DNA of 64,000 bases from Pisaster brevispinus (GCA_023634235.1 JAMKCF010000023.1:3199001-3263000); one strand, 5' to 3'. Positions 30,454-42,382 are shown, counted from the first letter of the stretch. Translations and numbers: made by a program. The notes: generated by a model not told the origin, from the letters alone.

Positions 30454-30879
30454 GGAAAAATCTTGTTTGTGAGGGGGGGGGGGGTTTTGGGGGGGGTGGG
30501 AGTCTGGGTGTCTTTTGGACACCCTGTTTAAAATTTGGACACCCAAATGTTTTATCTGTCATTGACAAAAATTGTACTTTACATGTAAATGTATTGTATA
30601 AGAGAACAATTTGGCACCCCTTTACCAAATTCTGGCTTAAATCTCAAAAACATGTAATGAATTCACAGACTTCAATCTCCACTGTGCTAGAGGGCTTAAA
30701 GGAAAGCTTTTACAAGACGTGGTTTTCAAACCACATTCATTTGAAAGAGGATTAAATTCAAATTCATCCTATCATTTATTTCCATATTGCATTTTAAAAG
30801 GCAGTGTAAATAAGGACCGGAAAGTTAAAATAGTAAACTTTCTGACATTTGTTAACAGGGTTTTCCAAGACAGAGCAAA
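30454..30879. other. Spacer with long G run
   Basis: G-rich at 30472-30501, then a small hairpin GGGTGTCTTTTGGACACCC at about 30506-30524. Otherwise AT-rich with no gene. Confidence 0.5.
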
Positions 30880-31825
<946 letters not shown>

Positions 31826-32992
31826 TTGCTCGTCATCAGTGTGCTTGTGATGTTAATGAGAAAGCCTTCTCACATGCAAACATCACTAACAGACCATGGA
31901 GCAAAACCATTTGTTTGTGACTTTTGTGGAAAAGCCTTTTCACACAAATTAGCACTGACAGACCATCAGGTTGTCCACACTGAAGAGAAACCATTTGTTT
32001 GTGACTTATGTGGTAAAGCCTACTCTCTCAAACAATCACTTGTTCGTCATCAAAGTGTTCACACTGGGGAGAAACCATTTGTTTGTGACTTATGTGGTAA
32101 AGCCTTCTCTCGCAAACATATACTTGTTCGTCATCAGCGTGTTCACACTGGACAGAAAACATTTGTTTGTGACTTATGTGGTAAAGTCTTCTCTACAAAC
32201 TACACACTTGTTTGTCATCAGAGTGTTCACACTGGGAAGAAACCTTTTGTTTGTGACTTATGTGGTGAAGTCTTCTCTAAAAAATACACACTTGTTTGTC
32301 ATCAGAGTGTTCATACTCGGGAGAAACCATTTGTTTGTGACTTATGTGGTAAAGCCTTCCCTCTCAAACAAACACTTGTTCGTCATCAGAGTGTTCACAC
32401 TGGAAAGAAACCTTTTGTTTGTGACTTATGTGGTAAAGCCTTCTCTAAGAAACACACACTTGTTTGTCATCAGAGTGTTCACACTGGAGAAAAACCATTT
32501 GTATGTGACTTATGTGGTAAAGCCTTCTCTCTAAAACCAATACTCGTTCGTCATCAGCGTGTTCACACTGGAGAGAAACCATTTGTTTGTGACATTTGTG
32601 GAAAAGCCTTCTCTGAAAAACAAACACTTGCTCATCATCTGCGTGTTCACACTGGAGAGAAACCATTTCTTTGTGACATTTGTGGAAAAGCCTTCTCTAA
32701 AAAACAAACACTTGTTTTGCATCTGCGTGTTCACACTGGAGAGAAACCATTTATTTGTGAACTATGTGGTAAAGTCTTCTCTGCAAGAGACACACTTGTT
32801 TGTCATCAAAGTGTTCACACTGGGGAGAAATCATTTGTTTGTGACTTATGTGGTAAAGCCTTCTCTCAAAAACCAACACTCTATCGTCATCAGCGTGTTC
32901 ACACTGGAGAGAAACCATTTATTTGTGACTTATGTGGTAAAGCCTTCTATCAAAAACAATCACTTGCTCGTCATCAGAGTGTTCACACTTAA
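31826..32992 (+). CDS. C2H2 zinc-finger ORF, 13 fingers
   Basis: 388 residues, opening with a crippled finger (several possible Met starts; MLMRKPSH is one). Thirteen uninterrupted 28-residue fingers follow, such as [14 protein letters not shown] and [14 protein letters not shown], with HTGEKPF linkers. The ORF stops exactly inside a linker: ACT GGA has become ACT TAA. It is part of a tandem array with 33215-34969 and 35613-37658, and shares the first finger and the stop with the next unit. No promoter or effector domain is visible. It may be an independent gene or part of a decayed giant locus. Confidence 0.7.
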   Translation: MLVISVLVMLMRKPSHMQTSLTDHGAKPFVCDFCGKAFSHKLALTDHQVVHTEEKPFVCDLCGKAYSLKQSLVRHQSVHTGEKPFVCDLCGKAFSRKHILVRHQRVHTGQKTFVCDLCGKVFSTNYTLVCHQSVHTGKKPFVCDLCGEVFSKKYTLVCHQSVHTREKPFVCDLCGKAFPLKQTLVRHQSVHTGKKPFVCDLCGKAFSKKHTLVCHQSVHTGEKPFVCDLCGKAFSLKPILVRHQRVHTGEKPFVCDICGKAFSEKQTLAHHLRVHTGEKPFLCDICGKAFSKKQTLVLHLRVHTGEKPFICELCGKVFSARDTLVCHQSVHTGEKSFVCDLCGKAFSQKPTLYRHQRVHTGEKPFICDLCGKAFYQKQSLARHQSVHT

Positions 32993-33214
32993 GAGAAACC
33001 ATTTATTTATGACATTTGTGGAAAAGTCTTCTCTAAAAAACACACACTTGTTTGTCATCAGATCGTCACACTGGAGACAAACCATTTGTTTGTGACTTAT
33101 ATGGTAAAGTTTTCTCTACAAAACACACACTTGTTTGTTATCAGAGTGTTCACACTGGAGAGAAACCATTTGTTTGTGACTTATGTGGTAAAGCGTTCTC
33201 TCAATAACTAACAC
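32993..33214 (+). pseudogene. Broken fingers between array units
   Basis: Fingers continue after the TAA but carry Cys-to-Tyr changes (FIYDICGK, CDLYGK), a frameshift near 33061 and an in-frame TAA in FSQ-stop-LTLARH. Confidence 0.8.
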
Positions 33215-34969
33215 TTGCTCGTCATCAGTGTGCTTGTGATGTTTACGGGAAAGTCTTCTCATACGCAAACATCACTAACGGACCTTGGAGAGAAACCATT
33301 TGTTTGTGACTTTTGTGGAAAAGCCTTTTCACACAAATTAGCACTGACAGACCATCAGGTTGTCCATACTGAAGAGAAACCATTTGTTTGTGACTTATGT
33401 GGTAAAGCCTACTCTCTCAAACACTCACTTTTTCGTCATCAGAGTGTTCACACTCGGGAGAAACCATTTGTTTGTGACTTATGTGGTAAAGCTTTCTCTA
33501 CAAAACACACACTTGCTTGTCATCAGAGTGTTCACACTGGGGAGAAACCATTTGTTTGTGACTTATGTGGTAAAGTTTTCTCTACAAAACACACACTTGC
33601 TTGTCATCAGAGTGTTCACACTGGGGAGAAACCATTTGTTTGTGACTTATGTGGTAAAGCCTTCTCTACAAAACACACACTTGTTTGTCATCAGAGTGTT
33701 CACACTGGAGAGAAACCATTTGTTTGTGACTTATGTGGTAAAGCCTTCTCTCTCAAACAAATACTTGTTCGTCATCAGCGTGTTCACACTGGAGAGAAAC
33801 CATTTGTTTGTGACTTATGTGGTAAAGTCTATTCTTCAAAATACACACTTGTTTGTCATCAGAGTGTTCACACTGGGAAGAAACCATTTGTATGTGACTT
33901 ATGCGGTAAAGCCTTCTCTCAAAAACAAATACTCGTTCGTCATCAGCGTGTTCACACTGGAGAGAAACCATTTGTTTGTGACATTTGTGGAAAAGCCTTC
34001 TCTGAAAAACTAACACTTGCTAATCATTTGCGTGTTCACACTGGAGAGAAGCCATTTGTTTGTGACATTTGTGGAAAAGCCTTCTCTGAAAAACAAATAC
34101 TTGTTAGGCATCAGAGTGTTCACACTGGGAAGAAACCTTTTGTTTGTGACTTATGTGGTGAAGTCTTCTCTAAAAGATTCACACTTGTTTGTCATCAGAG
34201 TGTTCACACTGGGGAGAAACCTTTTGTTTGTGACTTATGTGGTAAAGCCTTCTCTCTCAAAAAATCACTTGTTCGTCATCAGAGTGTTCACACTGGAAAG
34301 AAACCTTTTGTTTGTGACTTATGTGGTAAAGTCTTCTCTAAAAAACACACACTAATTTGTCATCAGAGTGTTCACACTGGAGACAAACCATTTGTTTGTG
34401 ACTCATGTGGTAAAGGCTTCTCTCAAAAACCAATACTCGCTCGTCATCAGCGTGTTCACACTGGAGAGAAACCATTTGTTTGTGACACTTGTGGAAAAGC
34501 CTTCTCTGAAAAACAAACACTTGCTTGTCATCAGCGTGTTCACACTGGAGAGAAACCATTTCTTTGTGACATTTGTGGAAAAGCCTTCTCTAAAAAACAA
34601 TCACTTGCTCATCATCTGCGTGTTCACACTGGAGAGAAACCATTTATTTGTGACTTATGTGGTAAAACCTTCTCTAAAAGAGACACACTTGTTTGTCATC
34701 AAAGTGTTCACACTGGGGAGAAAACATTTGTTTGTGACTTATGTGGTAAAGCTTTCTCTCAAAAACCAACACTCTATCGTCATCAGCGTGTTCACACTGG
34801 AGAGAAACCATTTGTTTGTGACATTTGTGGAAAAGCCTACTCTGCAAAACAAACACTTGCTTGTCATCTGCGTGTTCACACTGGAGAGAAACCATTTATT
34901 TGTGACATTTGTGGAAAAGCCTACTCTGCAAAACGAACACTTGCTCGTCATCAGAGTGTTCACACTTAA
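33215..34969 (+). CDS. C2H2 zinc-finger ORF, 20 fingers
   Basis: 584 residues. The crippled leader ([15 protein letters not shown]) is followed by 20 intact C2H2 fingers with an exact 84-bp period, for example FSTKHTLACH (twice in a row), FSLKQILVRH and [10 protein letters not shown]. It ends at the same linker-to-TAA change as the 31826-32992 ORF. Scaffold residues are nearly invariant and differences fall mainly in the helix. A nuclear DNA-binding role is inferred from the family only. Confidence 0.75.
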   Translation: MLVISVLVMFTGKSSHTQTSLTDLGEKPFVCDFCGKAFSHKLALTDHQVVHTEEKPFVCDLCGKAYSLKHSLFRHQSVHTREKPFVCDLCGKAFSTKHTLACHQSVHTGEKPFVCDLCGKVFSTKHTLACHQSVHTGEKPFVCDLCGKAFSTKHTLVCHQSVHTGEKPFVCDLCGKAFSLKQILVRHQRVHTGEKPFVCDLCGKVYSSKYTLVCHQSVHTGKKPFVCDLCGKAFSQKQILVRHQRVHTGEKPFVCDICGKAFSEKLTLANHLRVHTGEKPFVCDICGKAFSEKQILVRHQSVHTGKKPFVCDLCGEVFSKRFTLVCHQSVHTGEKPFVCDLCGKAFSLKKSLVRHQSVHTGKKPFVCDLCGKVFSKKHTLICHQSVHTGDKPFVCDSCGKGFSQKPILARHQRVHTGEKPFVCDTCGKAFSEKQTLACHQRVHTGEKPFLCDICGKAFSKKQSLAHHLRVHTGEKPFICDLCGKTFSKRDTLVCHQSVHTGEKTFVCDLCGKAFSQKPTLYRHQRVHTGEKPFVCDICGKAYSAKQTLACHLRVHTGEKPFICDICGKAYSAKRTLARHQSVHT

Positions 34970-35612
34970 GAGAAACCATTTATTTGTGACATTTGTGGAA
35001 AAGCCTTCTCTAAAAAACAAGCACTTGTTTGTCATCAGAGTGTTCACACTGGAGAGCAACCATTTGTTTGTGACTTATGTGGTAAAGTCTTCTCTACAAA
35101 ACACAACACTTGTTCGTCATCAGCGTGTTCACACTGGAGAGAAACCATTTGTTTGTGACATTTGTGGAAAAGCCTTCTCTGAAAAACACACACTTGCTCA
35201 TTATCTGCGTGTTCACACTGGAGAGAAACCATTTGTTTGTGACATTTGTGGAAAAGCCTTCTCTGAAAAACAAACACTTGTTCGTCATCAGAGTGTTCAC
35301 ACTGGAGAGAAACCATTTGTTTGTGACTTTGTGGAAAGGCCTTCTCTAAAAAACAAGCACTTGTTTGGCATCAGAGTGTTCACACTGGAGAGAAACCATT
35401 TGTTTGTGACTTTTGTGGTAAAGTCTTCTCTAGAAAACACACACTTGCTTGTCATCAGAGTGTTCACACTGGAGAGAAACCATTTGTTTGTGACATTTGT
35501 GGAAAAGCCTTCTCTAAAAAACATACACTTGTTTTTCATCAGAGTGTTCACACTGGGGAGAAACCTTTTGTTTGTGACTTATGTGGTAAAGCCTTCTCTC
35601 AAAAACTAACTC
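34970..35612 (+). pseudogene. Broken finger unit
   Basis: Seven or so fingers. One-base changes at about 35103 (insertion) and 35330 (deletion) split them between frames. Fingers at 35108-35330 ([20 protein letters not shown]) are clean in their own frame. Confidence 0.8.
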
Positions 35613-37658
35613 TTGCTCGTCATCAGTGTGTTTGTGATGTCTATGACAAAGCCTTCTCACACGCAAAAATCACTAACAGACCTTGGAGAGAAACCATTTG
35701 TTTGTGACTTTTGTGGAAAAGCCTTCTCACGCAAATCAGCACTGACAGACCATCAGGTTGTCCACACTGAAGAGAAACCATTTGTTTGTGACTTATGTGG
35801 TAAAGTCTTCTCTACAAAACACACACTTGTTCGTCATCAGCGTGTTCACACTGGAGAGAAACCATTTGTTTGTGACATTTGTGGAAAAGCCTTCTTTGAA
35901 AAACACACACTTGCTCTTCATCTGCGTGTTCACACTGGAGAGAAACCATTTGTTTGTGACATTTGTGGAAAAGCCTTCTCTCTAAAACCAACACTTGTTC
36001 GTCATCAGCGTGTTCACACTGGAGAGAAACCATTTGTTTGTGACATTTGTGGAAAAGCCTTCTCTGAAAAACACACACTTGCTCATCATCTGCCTGTTCA
36101 CACTGGAGAGAAACCATTTGTCTGTGACATTTGTGGAAAAGCCTTCTCTAAAAAACAAACACTTGTTAGGCATCAGCGTGTTCACACTGGAGAGAAACCA
36201 TTTGTTTGTGACTCTAAAAAACACACACTTGTTTCTCATCAGAGTGTTCACACTGGGGAGAAACTATTTGTATGTGACTTATGTGGTAAAGCCTTCTCTC
36301 AAAAACCAACACTCGTTCGTCATCAGTGTGTTCACACTGGAGAGAAACCATTTGTTTGTGAAATTTGTGGAAAAGCCTTCTCTGAAAAACACACACTTGC
36401 TCATCATCTGCGTGTTCACACTGGAGAGAAACCATTTGTTTGTGACATTTGTGGAAAAGCCTTTATTAACAAACAAACGCTTGCTAGGCATAAGCATGTT
36501 CACACTGGAGTGAAACCATTTGTTTGTGACTTATGTGGTAAAGTCTTCTCTAAAAAACAAACACTTGTTCGTCATGAGCGCGTTCACACTGGAGAGAAAC
36601 CATTTGTATGTGATTTATGTGGTAAAGCCTTCTCTCAAAAACCAACACTCGTTCGTCATCAGCGCGTTCACACTGGAGAGAAACCATTTGTTTGTGACAT
36701 TTGTAGAAAAGCCTTCTCTATAAAACAATCACTTGCTCATCATCTGCGTGTTCACACTGGAGAGAAGCCATTTGTTTGTGACTTATGTGGTAAAGCCTTC
36801 TCTCAAAAACAAACACTTGTTTTGCATCTGAGTGCTCACACTGGAGAGAAGCAATTTGTTTGTTACATTTGTGGAAAAGCCTTCTCTCTAAAACCAACAC
36901 TTGTTCGTCATCAGCGTGTTCACACTGGAGAGAAACCATTTGTTTGTGACATTTGTGGAAAAGGCTTCTCTCAAAAACTAACACTTGCTTATCATCATTG
37001 TGTTCACACTGGAGAGAAACCATTTGTTTGTGACATTTGTGGAAAAGCCTTCTCTATAAAACAATCACTTGCTCATCATCTGCGTGTTCACACTGGAGAG
37101 AAGCCATTTGTTTGTGACTTATGTGGTAAAGCCTTCTCTCAAAAACAAACACTTGTTTTGCATCTGAGTGCTCACACTGGAGAGAAGCCATTTGTTTGTG
37201 ACATTTGTGGAAAAGCCTTCTCTCTAAAACCAACACTTGTTCGTCATCAGCGTGTTCACACTGGAGAGAAACCATTTGTTTGTGACATTTGTGGAAAAGG
37301 CTTCTCTCAAAAACTAACACTTGCTTATCATCATTGTGTTCACACTGGAGAGAAACCATTTGTTTGTGACATTTGTGGAAAAGCCTTCTCTAAAAAACTA
37401 AAACTTGCTCGTCATCAGAGTGTTCACATTGGAGAGAAACCATTCGTTTGTGACATTTGCGGAAAAGCCTTTTCAAGAAAGCCTAATTTTACAGACCACC
37501 AGCGTGTCCACACTGGAGAAAAACCATTTGTTTGTCATGTTTGTGGAAAAGCTTTTTCAAGAAAAGATAACCTGACAGACCATCAGCGTGTCCACACTGG
37601 AGAGAACCCATTTTCCACAAAAAAACTTACTTATTCGTCATCAGACAACCCACACTAA
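35613..37658 (+). CDS. C2H2 zinc-finger ORF, 22 intact fingers plus one deleted
   Basis: 681 residues, the longest ORF of the array. After the crippled leader come fingers such as [20 protein letters not shown] and [10 protein letters not shown]. Finger 7 has lost seven residues including its second Cys ([15 protein letters not shown]), so it cannot fold normally. Fingers 13-16 (36681-37016) and 17-20 (37017-37352) are a near-identical four-finger duplication. The last two fingers ([20 protein letters not shown]) are of a different type, like those at 29.3 kb. It ends in a decayed finger. Expression as a separate gene is not proven. Confidence 0.78.
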   Translation: MLVISVFVMSMTKPSHTQKSLTDLGEKPFVCDFCGKAFSRKSALTDHQVVHTEEKPFVCDLCGKVFSTKHTLVRHQRVHTGEKPFVCDICGKAFFEKHTLALHLRVHTGEKPFVCDICGKAFSLKPTLVRHQRVHTGEKPFVCDICGKAFSEKHTLAHHLPVHTGEKPFVCDICGKAFSKKQTLVRHQRVHTGEKPFVCDSKKHTLVSHQSVHTGEKLFVCDLCGKAFSQKPTLVRHQCVHTGEKPFVCEICGKAFSEKHTLAHHLRVHTGEKPFVCDICGKAFINKQTLARHKHVHTGVKPFVCDLCGKVFSKKQTLVRHERVHTGEKPFVCDLCGKAFSQKPTLVRHQRVHTGEKPFVCDICRKAFSIKQSLAHHLRVHTGEKPFVCDLCGKAFSQKQTLVLHLSAHTGEKQFVCYICGKAFSLKPTLVRHQRVHTGEKPFVCDICGKGFSQKLTLAYHHCVHTGEKPFVCDICGKAFSIKQSLAHHLRVHTGEKPFVCDLCGKAFSQKQTLVLHLSAHTGEKPFVCDICGKAFSLKPTLVRHQRVHTGEKPFVCDICGKGFSQKLTLAYHHCVHTGEKPFVCDICGKAFSKKLKLARHQSVHIGEKPFVCDICGKAFSRKPNFTDHQRVHTGEKPFVCHVCGKAFSRKDNLTDHQRVHTGENPFSTKKLTYSSSDNPH

Positions 37659-37790
37659 AGAGAAACTATTATTTATTTAAGGCATTTGTGGAAAAGCTTA
37701 TTCACGAAAACACAAACATAAAATCCGTCAGAATGTCCACACTGGAGAGATGTTTGTGGAAAAGCCTATGTGGAATAGCAGACAGAGGCA
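37659..37790 (+). pseudogene. Decayed fingers at the array end
   Basis: GGCATTTGTGGAAAAGCTTA and GTCCACACTGGAGAGATGTT are recognisable as one or two fingers with stops and deletions. Confidence 0.7.
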
Positions 37791-38052
37791 ATGGGACAAT
37801 TGAATATTGTTTTTGGGGTCCCCTTTTCAATTCCCTCATAAATGTGCCTCTACATGTGGAGTGTCAGGTACATGTATGATACATGTAGTTCCTTTTGTCT
37901 CTGTAACATTTTCCCATATTTATTAACACCATGACACAGGTTGTTTGTACATGTACAGCTGGTCTGAGCTCTTAGGCTTTTGAACACTGAGTTACGATGT
38001 GTTTTTGTTTTGTTTTTTAATACTAGAAAGTTGACTTTCAAATCACAGACCA
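37791..38052. other. Flank of the zinc-finger array
   Basis: No feature recognised. ACATGTA words are scattered at 37850-37950. Confidence 0.3.
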
Positions 38053-38199
38053 GGGCTCGATTTCACAGAGCACTAAGATTCATCTTAAGATGAGTTGTCA
38101 GTATCACCATAGTGATTTGTATTGTGACATCACACTTTGCTTAGCAATTGAGATTGATACACAGTTAAGATCAATCTTAGCTCTTTGTGAAATCGGCCC
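38053..38199. mobile_element. GGGCTCG-family inverted-repeat element, copy 2
   Basis: GGGCTCGATTTCACAGAGCA to CTCTTTGTGAAATCGGCCC; internal AGATTCATCTTAAGATGAG is itself palindromic. Confidence 0.8.
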
Positions 38200-38201
38200 A
38201 G

Positions 38202-38398
38202 GTCCCAATTTAATAGAGCTGGCTGCTTAAGCACAAAAAGCAGCTAAACATAACACAAGTTTGCTTAAAATCGGAATTAGGTTACCATTCAAAAAACTAT
38301 GTCACATGTACAATTTGTGACTGTATCCTGCTTATTTCTGTGTAGCAGACAAACGTTTAAAAGCAATATTTTCTGCTTAAGCAGCTCTATGAAATTGG
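38202..38398. mobile_element. GGGCCCAATT-family element, copy 2
   Basis: GTCCCAATTTAATAGAGCTG and CTGCTTAAGC at the left; GCTTAAGCAGCTCTATGAAA plus TTGG at the right. It directly abuts the preceding element. Confidence 0.7.
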
Positions 38399-38459
38399 CA
38401 ACAGACTACAGAGCCTAAGGTTTATTTAAATTAGCTTCAAAGTGGATATATTTAATTCA

Positions 38460-38680
38460 GGGTTTGCCCTCGTGCAACTAGCCTTATGGACCAGTTGACT
38501 AGTTTCATTAGTCAGCCATTTGTCCGACTACTAGTACAACAGTTCATATTTGTTCATCCATCATTGTATTTCATAGTGAATTGGGATGATTTTAACACTA
38601 GCCAGTTTTTAACACTTAGCCAGCTTGACCGCTTGGACAAAAGTTTGACAGGTCCACTTGTTACAGGAGAACACTGATTC
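38460..38680. repeat. Repeat related to 9820-9995
   Basis: GGACCAGTTGACTAGTT, TTTTAACACTAGCCAG and GACAGGTCCACTTG share word content with the repeat in GPCPD1 intron 6; the match is loose. Confidence 0.35.
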
Positions 38681-38771
38681 ATGTCTACAACTCCTTAACT
38701 GTTAGCTGATTTTCTGTCAACTAATAGTGTTATAGAAAATTGAAAACCAACAGACAATATTTTGTATCCTA

Positions 38772-38919
38772 GGGCTCGATTTCATAAAGCACTAAGATTC
38801 ATCTAAAGATGAGTTGTCAGAATTACCATAGTGATTTGTACTGTGACATCACACTTTGCTTAGCAACTACGATTGAATTGCAGTTAAGATCATTCTTAGT
38901 TCTTTGTGAAATCAAGCCC
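38772..38919. mobile_element. GGGCTCG-family inverted-repeat element, copy 3
   Basis: GGGCTCGATTTCATAAAGCA to TCTTTGTGAAATCAAGCCC; about 90 percent like copy 2 by eye. Confidence 0.8.
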
Positions 38920-39109
38920 CAGCTGCCACCTCTTTCTCAAGTATTGTCAAAGTTACATTAATTAGTACATTAGTTTTCTAACAACCAGTAAAGTAAGTTC
39001 TGTTTGTTATAATAACAACAAGGTGTAGGTATGACCTGATTCAGCAGCAATTGTTCCTTTATTTTGATTACCAACTGTCTGGAATTATTTTAGATTAAAA
39101 CACCTCATA

Positions 39110-39524
39110 CATATTTTCTGCGTTGTGATTGGTTTAGAGCGCGTCACATGATATGCCTTAGTTTTACTAGTGCGTGCCACGAACGCAACGCGAACTATTC
39201 AACGGAACTATTCAACGACAGCCTAGCGACCGATGTACTAGTGAATGGATACCCTGGTACCCTGACTACATTGACTTCAAACATTGATTTAAACGAGCTG
39301 CTTGACAACCTCGAACCCGGTGTAATGAACAGAATGTGTGCATTTTAAATACGGTTTAGAGAACGAACGTAATAGCAGTAGTCTGGTACCCTCTTATTTT
39401 GTCAAAACTCAGTATTTCAATGTAAGATTTCACAGTTCTTGTTTGACGATTGATTGCCACGTACGTAAAGTTGTTTGACGATTGATTCTACCAGAAAAAA
39501 TGGAGGAGGTGTTAAAAAACAAAT
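39110..39524 (+). mobile_element. Repeat with GATTGGTTTAGAGCGCGTC, copy A
   Basis: GATTGGTTTAGAGCGCGTCA then TTTTACTAGTGCGTGCCACG matches the reverse strand at 61800-61890. A 66-codon open frame (39148-39348, no ATG-type support in the sister copy) lies within; its product is unknown. Confidence 0.5.
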
Positions 39525-39672
39525 ATTGACTGCTTTGTCTCGTGGCGTAGTAAAACTAGTCACTCTAGTAAAACTAGTCACTATCTTCCCGAGGCTTCGC
39601 CTCGGGAAGATAGGCTGCTCCGGGGATCACCTCGAGTGACTAGTTTTACTACGCCACTCTAAGCAGTCAATT
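39525..39672. repeat. Two-level hairpin
   Basis: Outer arms read TTGACTGCTT...AAGCAGTCAA. Inner arms GTGGCGTAGTAAAACTAGTC (39542 on) pair with 39634-39657 exactly over 24 bp. At the centre TATCTTCCCGAGGC is mirrored by GCCTCGGGAAGATA. Confidence 0.88.
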
Positions 39673-39734
39673 TTTGAATACTATATGAGATTCTGCTAGG
39701 GTGTTAATGTGAGGCCATTTTGCATTTACACCAT

Positions 39735-39925
39735 AGGTTTCATACTGGCTGGTAAGCTAATTCTTCTACTGGCTAATTCTGTTTACTCTTGATACATGTA
39801 TATTGGGCATTAAGGGAACTATTAAAATCACTGGCTGGTAAGCAGTTTGCAACAGCTAATTCTGTTTACTCTTGATACATGTACTGTATATTGGGCATTA
39901 AGGGAACTATTGAAATCATTTTCTG
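39735..39925. repeat. Two-copy tandem duplication of about 90 bp
   Basis: ACTGGCTGGTAAGC, GCTAATTCTGTTTACTCTTG and GGGCATTAAGGGAACTATT occur twice in order. Confidence 0.85.
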
Positions 39926-40384
39926 ATAAGAAGATGGGAATAAAAGTGAAAGTAAGAATCAAGAAATGAACCGTTGTTTGGTTTTTGTTTTTCTAAAGAC
40001 CTGCTTTCAAGTTCACTCGGCCCTGCCTTGGGAGAGACTGATGGGGTAGCAAAACTTGTATGTTGCATCGGAACTAGTGCTGGACAGTAGTCGAGTACCA
40101 GTTGTCCAAGCGACAATGGCATATAACCAATCTTAACCCAAGAGGGAACATTTGTCAGGGAGAAATTATAGCATTTCACTACTCAAAACTTGATGGTACT
40201 CTGAATCTCACTCGCTACCGAAACATTTGCACTTGCATACCGTATTTAATACTCAACTGAAAAGCAATTTGTTTAAGACATGAAGTCTCTGTTAGGCCGA
40301 GTAAAAAAAAGACATGTTTAGCGTCCCCGCCCGCCTCCTTTTTGGGCGCCGCCTCCTTTTTTTCTTTTTTTTTACCATCCAACT

Positions 40385-41030
40385 TTTTTTTTTTTTTTTT
40401 TTTTTTTTAATGCAAGTTCGTCTCAACAAGGCTAAAAGCCACTCTTGGTAAGGGGCTACAAGAAGAAAACATTATAAACAGTGAAAATAACTCAGGGGAG
40501 CTAAAGCTAGGAATTGATATTCCTCTTAAACCAGTCCAGATTGTTGGATTGAGGGAAACATGCACCAGGCAAGGAGTTCCAGAGAGCAGCAGTACGTGGA
40601 ATAAAGCTGTTGGAATGGCTCTTTGTTCTTCATCTCAGCAAATTAAGAGTGTATGGGTGAGAAGAAGCAGAAATTCTGGTTGCACGCTCAAACACTCTGA
40701 TAGAAGGAACTAGGTAGAACACACTGGTGGCACATTTACCATGAAAATATTTGTAGAAAAGACAGAGGCTGGCTACAGACCTACGATGGGAAAGAGGTTG
40801 TCATGTTGATCCCAGTACTTCACCAACAAGATTAACAATACGCTTCTGCACTCTATTTTATTATAAAGATAAATGACAGGCAGAAGCTCCAGCCCAAATG
40901 TGACAACAGTACTCCATTAGGGGACGTATAGTTGTCTCATACAGGTAGATAGTAGCATCAGGAGATAAGAACTTCCGAGCTAATTTGTTTTGTGCTAATT
41001 TAGTGTACTGAAGCATTCATCAGTACACTT
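40385..41030 (-). mobile_element. Decayed non-LTR retrotransposon, reverse-transcriptase C-terminal region
   Basis: On the reverse strand ATIYLYETTIRPLMEYCCHI and WAGASACHL, and nearer the end PRTAALWNSLPGACFP with WFKRN and a stop, are typical of the C-terminal part of Jockey/CR1-group ORF2 proteins. Stops and shifts interrupt it. A T run at 40383-40409 borders it. Confidence 0.75.
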
Positions 41031-42382
41031 AAATAGCACAAAATCTGTGAATAAATATACCTTGGCCAGCCATATTTAGCATGGCGACCATCTTGGAAAA
41101 AATAGCAAAAGATTGGAAAATAGTAAATAGTAGCGCCCTGTCTCCTCCTCTTTTTGAAAAAGTCCGGACTTGTTCAATGTCTTGTCCAACATGTTTCTTT
41201 TATGTATTGTGTGTTTGGACAGAAGAAAAAACAATGGATATTTGAAATTTAAAAAAGAATGGCGGCCATCTTGAAAATAAAAAAAAATAAATAAAAAGCC
41301 CCTCCTTCCTTTTTTTTAGAAACCCGGACGCTAAACATGTTTATTTTTTTACTCTGCCTTAAAGGGTCTAAGCATGAGTCCATAATATTTTGGTTGGTAC
41401 TTGGTAAGCAGTTCCCTAGATTTGCAGTTGTTGAGGGTTAGGCTCCCTTCCCATACTGGCCCCTATGGAATAAGCTCCCATTCAGAATACATAGCCTATC
41501 TGGCCTTACTAATTTGAAAATTGGTCTCAAACCAACCTCTTCCTATACTGCCATTTGAACCATGATACCTTGACAGATTACTAAGTGTTATCTCTATCAT
41601 TAATTTTTTTTTTTTCATGATAGATTAAGTAATTACTGAAGTATTGAGATCATCTTCTTATAAGTAGATGGAAATAAAAGTAAAAGTGAGAATTCAAGAA
41701 AACCTTTGTTTGGGTTTTGATTTTTAAATGCCAGGTCCCAATGTGGTACGGCACTGCCGCTTACAGAATTCTAAACTACGGAGTCTCATCAAACATGTGG
41801 ATCTTTCGGCCAGTGAAGTGCAGAGTTCCATGATATGCAATCAAATTTGGGCCCAGCACCTTGCGTTGAGCATAGGAACAAGAGGGTTCACTGGTAATGC
41901 TACGTGCACATAACGTGGCGGGACCGCAAAGAGACACGCGCGCCATTTTGTACGAGAGCAACATTGAATACGAACGCGGTGTGCTTGCTAAATTAAATAC
42001 ACATGCGGTGTAAAAAAACAAGTGGCCGTTTTAAAGTTGTTTCGTGGGGTTTATCTTATTCGTTTCAATAGAGGATGAACACACTAAGTCATGATTTATT
42101 GTCCAAAGTGAAGGAATATAATTCTAAAATATTACATTTATTCGGGGATTATACAGATAAACGGTCTTCACTGGCATTCATAAATTTCACAGTAAACCCT
42201 TTCATTGTTAACCATTGCTCTGTTGCAACACGCACTAATAATCTAGACAAGTGTTGTTATTTTTGACTACTTACAAAATGGCCGCCGCTGCCCTTTGTCG
42301 GGCCGTGTTATACTAGGCTAGTGCGCCCTCTAGTTCCTATATATTATACTCTATGGCGTTGAGAGAGACCAATAAGCCATTT
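41031..42382. other. Intergenic, no supported gene
   Basis: AT-rich. A patch near 41870-42010 is GC-richer (CGCGCGCC) and could be a promoter, but no exon could be tied to it. Confidence 0.3.

Noticed and set aside
39148..39348. 66-residue ORF (NYSTELFNDSL region)
   Set aside because: Part of a repeat whose second copy at 61.8 kb does not keep the frame; no start or domain evidence.
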